Below, one piece after another: positions 5,395-7,366 of a DNA stretch of 7,366 bases. This DNA is from Bacteroidales bacterium UBA7574. Its GTDB lineage: Bacteria > Bacteroidota > Bacteroidia > Bacteroidales > Paludibacteraceae. The DNA lies in assembly GCA_002479035.1 (NCBI GenBank), contig DLLA01000198.1:2432-9797 (forward strand), given 5' to 3'. The position numbers and the translations under genes were made by a program. The notes beneath the pieces were generated by a model that did no database searches, was not told where the DNA came from, and saw nothing but the letters and a program-made list of their open reading frames with translations. How positions within the stretch are numbered: position 1 is the stretch's first letter; each line of letters begins with the position of its first letter.

Positions 5395-6946
5395 TGAAAT
5401 CAAACTTTATAAGGATTACACAATATATTGCCAACAACGCCGTCCCTATCCCCATTCGCGCCCACATACCGAGGTCATACACCCCGTAATATACCGCCAG
5501 CAGACCGATGGTCACCAACGTGTACGCCCCTATGCGCTTCAGGTCGTAGGGTATCGTCAGGTACTTGCGCCCCACGAAATACGACAGCAGCATTATCACA
5601 AAATAGCACACCGTGCTGCTCGCGGCAGATGCCATATAGCCTATTTCCGGTACGAACACCGCCTGCAAAGTGAATGTTATCACCACGCCTATCAGCGAGA
5701 AATACGCGCCCCACTGTGTCTTGTCCGTCAGTTTATACCAGAAACTCAGATTGAAATACACCCCTTGGAAGATATATGTCCACAGCACCACAGGCACAAT
5801 CTTCAAGCCCTCCCAATAACTCGGCGCGATGATAAACTTCAGCAAATCAAGGTAGAACACCATGCCGAGGAGTATCAGGTACGAGAAGATGATATAGTAT
5901 TTCATCGCGTCCGCGTAGGCTTCCACCGACTTCCTGTCCTTATGTTTCGCGAACACGAACGGCTCGTATGCGTAGCGGAACGCCTGCGTAAACATCATCA
6001 TCACCATTGCCACCTTGAAGCACGCCCCATAGATTCCCAACTGTGTCTGCGCGTCATCGCCCGCATAGAAGAACGGGAACATTATCCTGTCCAATGTCTG
6101 GTTCATTATCCCGCACACGCCCAATACCAGCAACGGCAATGAGTACCGCAACATTCTCTTTTCCAAATCCCAAGAGAAACACCACCCCTCCGCTTTCCGA
6201 CGGGACACAACAGAACCCGCTTCGGTATCCCCCTCTTTGAGGGGGTAGGGGGAGTCTCTTCTTTCTGTCTTGAGGGGGTAGGGGGAGCCCGTTCTGGGAG
6301 TCGCAAGGATTATGAGGAATAACGTCTGCACCCCCGTTGCTATGATATTCGCCACGAACACATACCCCACACCGTAATCGGGGTCATACCACGGCGATAT
6401 GATACTCCAGTCCTGTATCTTCGGGCAGAGTACCAGAAAGAACAGGTTGAGCAGTATATTCAGAAAGACAAACAGCAGTTTCAATCCCGCGAACTGCAGC
6501 GGACGTTTCTTGTATCGCAGGTACGCAAACGGAATACTGGCAAAGGCGTCCATCGCCACCACCACGCTCAGCAGCGCGATAAACTCCGAGTGGGTAGGGT
6601 AGCCCAACACGTTGGCTATCGGTTGGCGGAACACGCAGCACAGCACGGCAAACAGCACCGATGTCGTCAGCAGACTAATCATTGCCGTGGTATATACCGT
6701 ATTCGGGTTCTCCTCTTCCTTGTTGGCAAAGCGGAAGAAACCGGTCTCCATGCCGTAGGTCAGTATCACCAGTAGCAAGGCGGTCCAAGCGTACAGGTTG
6801 GTAACGATACCGTAATCAGCCTGTTGTGCCAGCACGTAGGTATATAGCGGCACAAGGAGCCAGTTCAGGAACTTGCCCACTATCGAAGACACGCCGTATA
6901 TCGCCGTCTCCTTCGCCAATACCTTCATCTGTCTTGTATCACTCAT
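5354..6946 (-). CDS. Polysaccharide biosynthesis flippase (COG2244, MOP superfamily) with repeat-derived insert
   Basis: A 530-aa inner-membrane protein that likely flips a lipid-linked saccharide. It is hydrophobic throughout, with about 14 candidate helices. Residues 8-37 (KVLAKETAIYGVSSIVGKFL onward) and MLRYSLPLLVLGVCGIMNQTLDRI (265-288) are the most family-like parts. Residues about 217-253 form a hydrophilic insert containing SPYPLK at 221-226 and again at 232-237, encoded by a direct repeat; it falls in the loop between the hydrophobic stretches at about 194-215 and 266-282. Translation stays open through it, so the gene is probably still functional. The ATG at 6946 overlaps the rsmI stop (ATGAGTGA, 8 nt); Met7 at 6928 is an alternative. 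The last ten residues (RNRRDHGSGR) are encoded within the ribE start region. It is a distinct subfamily from the flippase at 1093-2595. No glycan-assembly genes are adjacent. Confidence 0.88.
   Translation of the reverse strand: MSDTRQMKVLAKETAIYGVSSIVGKFLNWLLVPLYTYVLAQQADYGIVTNLYAWTALLLVILTYGMETGFFRFANKEEENPNTVYTTAMISLLTTSVLFAVLCCVFRQPIANVLGYPTHSEFIALLSVVVAMDAFASIPFAYLRYKKRPLQFAGLKLLFVFLNILLNLFFLVLCPKIQDWSIISPWYDPDYGVGYVFVANIIATGVQTLFLIILATPRTGSPYPLKTERRDSPYPLKEGDTEAGSVVSRRKAEGWCFSWDLEKRMLRYSLPLLVLGVCGIMNQTLDRIMFPFFYAGDDAQTQLGIYGACFKVAMVMMMFTQAFRYAYEPFVFAKHKDRKSVEAYADAMKYYIIFSYLILLGMVFYLDLLKFIIAPSYWEGLKIVPVVLWTYIFQGVYFNLSFWYKLTDKTQWGAYFSLIGVVITFTLQAVFVPEIGYMASAASSTVCYFVIMLLSYFVGRKYLTIPYDLKRIGAYTLVTIGLLAVYYGVYDLGMWARMGIGTALLAIYCVILIKFDFNVFRNRRDHGSGR
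6229..6287. repeat. G/C-run palindromic and direct repeat inside the flippase gene
   Basis: The 18-mer TTGAGGGGGTAGGGGGAG occurs at 6237-6254 and 6270-6287, a 33-nt period that keeps the reading frame. CCCCCTC (6229-6235) and GAGGGGG (6239-6245) form a perfect 7-bp palindrome with a TTT loop. Outside these, CAGAAC (6211-6216) and GTTCTG (6291-6296) form a weak outer inverted repeat that could be chance. The block resembles the short G/C-run palindromic repeats scattered between genes in many Bacteroidota genomes (my recollection, not a search). Here it lies within a coding sequence. Confidence 0.8.
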
Positions 6947-7366
6947 CTTTCTCAGGCTTACAATCCTTTCCCGCTATAATAATAACAATCTCGCCTTTGC
7001 CTTCCCGTTCTTTGAATGAAGCAACTAACTCGGAAAGAGTACCACGGCGGGTTTCCTCAAACTTCTTGCTTATTTCCCTGCTCACACTTGCTTTACGGTC
7101 TGCCCCCATGTATTCCGCTAACTGCTCCAAGGTCTTCACCAATCGGAACGGCGACTCGTAAATGATTATCGAATGGGTCAGCGTAGCCAACTCCTTCAAT
7201 CGTGTTTGCCGTCCTTTCTTCTGCGGCAGGAAGCCCTCGAAGTAAAAGCGGTCGTTGGGCAGTCCCGAGTCCACCAATGCAGGCACGAAAGCCGTGGCAC
7301 CGGGCAGGCATTGCACCTCCACACCTTTATCTACGCACGCGCGCACGAGCATGAAGCCGGGGTCGG
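6939..7366 (-). CDS. rsmI: 16S rRNA (cytidine1402-2'-O)-methyltransferase RsmI, 5'-truncated
   Basis: RsmI methylates the ribose of C1402 in the 16S rRNA decoding centre using S-adenosylmethionine. Only the C-terminal part is present, about 142 codons; the start lies beyond the right edge of the window. The visible sequence opens with SDPGF, the end of the family's GTPGxSDPG motif, so an internal ATG at 7352 is not the true start. PGATAFVPALVDSGLPNDRFYFEGFLPQKKG is followed by IIIYESPFRLVKTL and GEIVIIIAG, all in the order expected for the tetrapyrrole-methylase fold. It ends at KPEKDE without the extra C-terminal domain of E. coli RsmI, as I would expect for Bacteroidota. Its stop overlaps the start of the downstream flippase gene by 8 nt, pointing to coupled translation. 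Confidence 0.94.
   Translation of the reverse strand, partial: DPGFMLVRACVDKGVEVQCLPGATAFVPALVDSGLPNDRFYFEGFLPQKKGRQTRLKELATLTHSIIIYESPFRLVKTLEQLAEYMGADRKASVSREISKKFEETRRGTLSELVASFKEREGKGEIVIIIAGKDCKPEKDE

Noticed and set aside
5395..5403. TTG start at 5403 for ribE
   Set aside because: It adds Met-Ile-Ser before the conserved MFSGIVET; the ATG at 5394 matches the family start.
5369..6142. Plus-strand open frame of 257 codons antisense to the right flippase
   Set aside because: His/Arg/Gln-rich product typical of the reverse of a membrane protein gene; no domain and no promoter.
6185..6301. Flippase broken into two genes by the repeat
   Set aside because: The frame is open throughout and both halves match one family continuously, so it is an in-frame insert and not a pseudogene.
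6106..6306. Minus-strand frame giving APPTPSRQKEETPPTPSKRG across the repeat
   Set aside because: Out of frame with the flippase; produced by the G/C-run repeat, and the flippase frame is continuous on both sides.

Overview
This 7.4 kb window looks like chromosomal core DNA of a member of the Bacteroidota, probably the Bacteroidales. The lineage is inferred from three things: the protein style, the AT-rich spacers set between GC-richer genes, and the absence of a Shine-Dalgarno motif before any start codon. All seven recognisable genes lie on the minus strand and are read right to left. No gene on the plus strand is credible, and I see no tRNA, rRNA, CRISPR array, integrase or transposase.

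In transcription order, the right part holds a 5'-truncated rsmI (16S rRNA ribose methyltransferase), a COG2244-type polysaccharide flippase and ribE (riboflavin synthase). These are packed tightly: rsmI and the flippase overlap by 8 nt, and the flippase and ribE overlap by 41 nt. They probably share one transcript. The flippase carries a repeat-derived in-frame insertion that encodes SPYPLK twice.

A 253-nt non-coding spacer follows. It is dense in short repeats: a hairpin across the ribE stop, a 7-nt tandem repeat, an 11-nt tandem repeat and a 22-nt tandem repeat. It probably separates two transcription units.

The left part holds fklB (a single-unit FKBP prolyl isomerase without a signal peptide), a larger FKBP lipoprotein with a duplicated N-terminal domain, a second and unrelated-looking COG2244 flippase, and truA (tRNA pseudouridine synthase). 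The last 223 nt to the left of truA are non-coding and end in another 11-nt tandem repeat at the window edge.

Functionally this is a housekeeping set: RNA modification (RsmI, TruA), flavin synthesis (RibE), protein folding in the cytoplasm and at the envelope (two FKBPs), and glycolipid export (two flippases). No defence, secondary-metabolite or clearly new multi-gene system is visible. The points worth a second look are the repeat insertion inside the flippase gene, the overprinted flippase/ribE junction, the repeat-rich spacers and the FKBP duplication.
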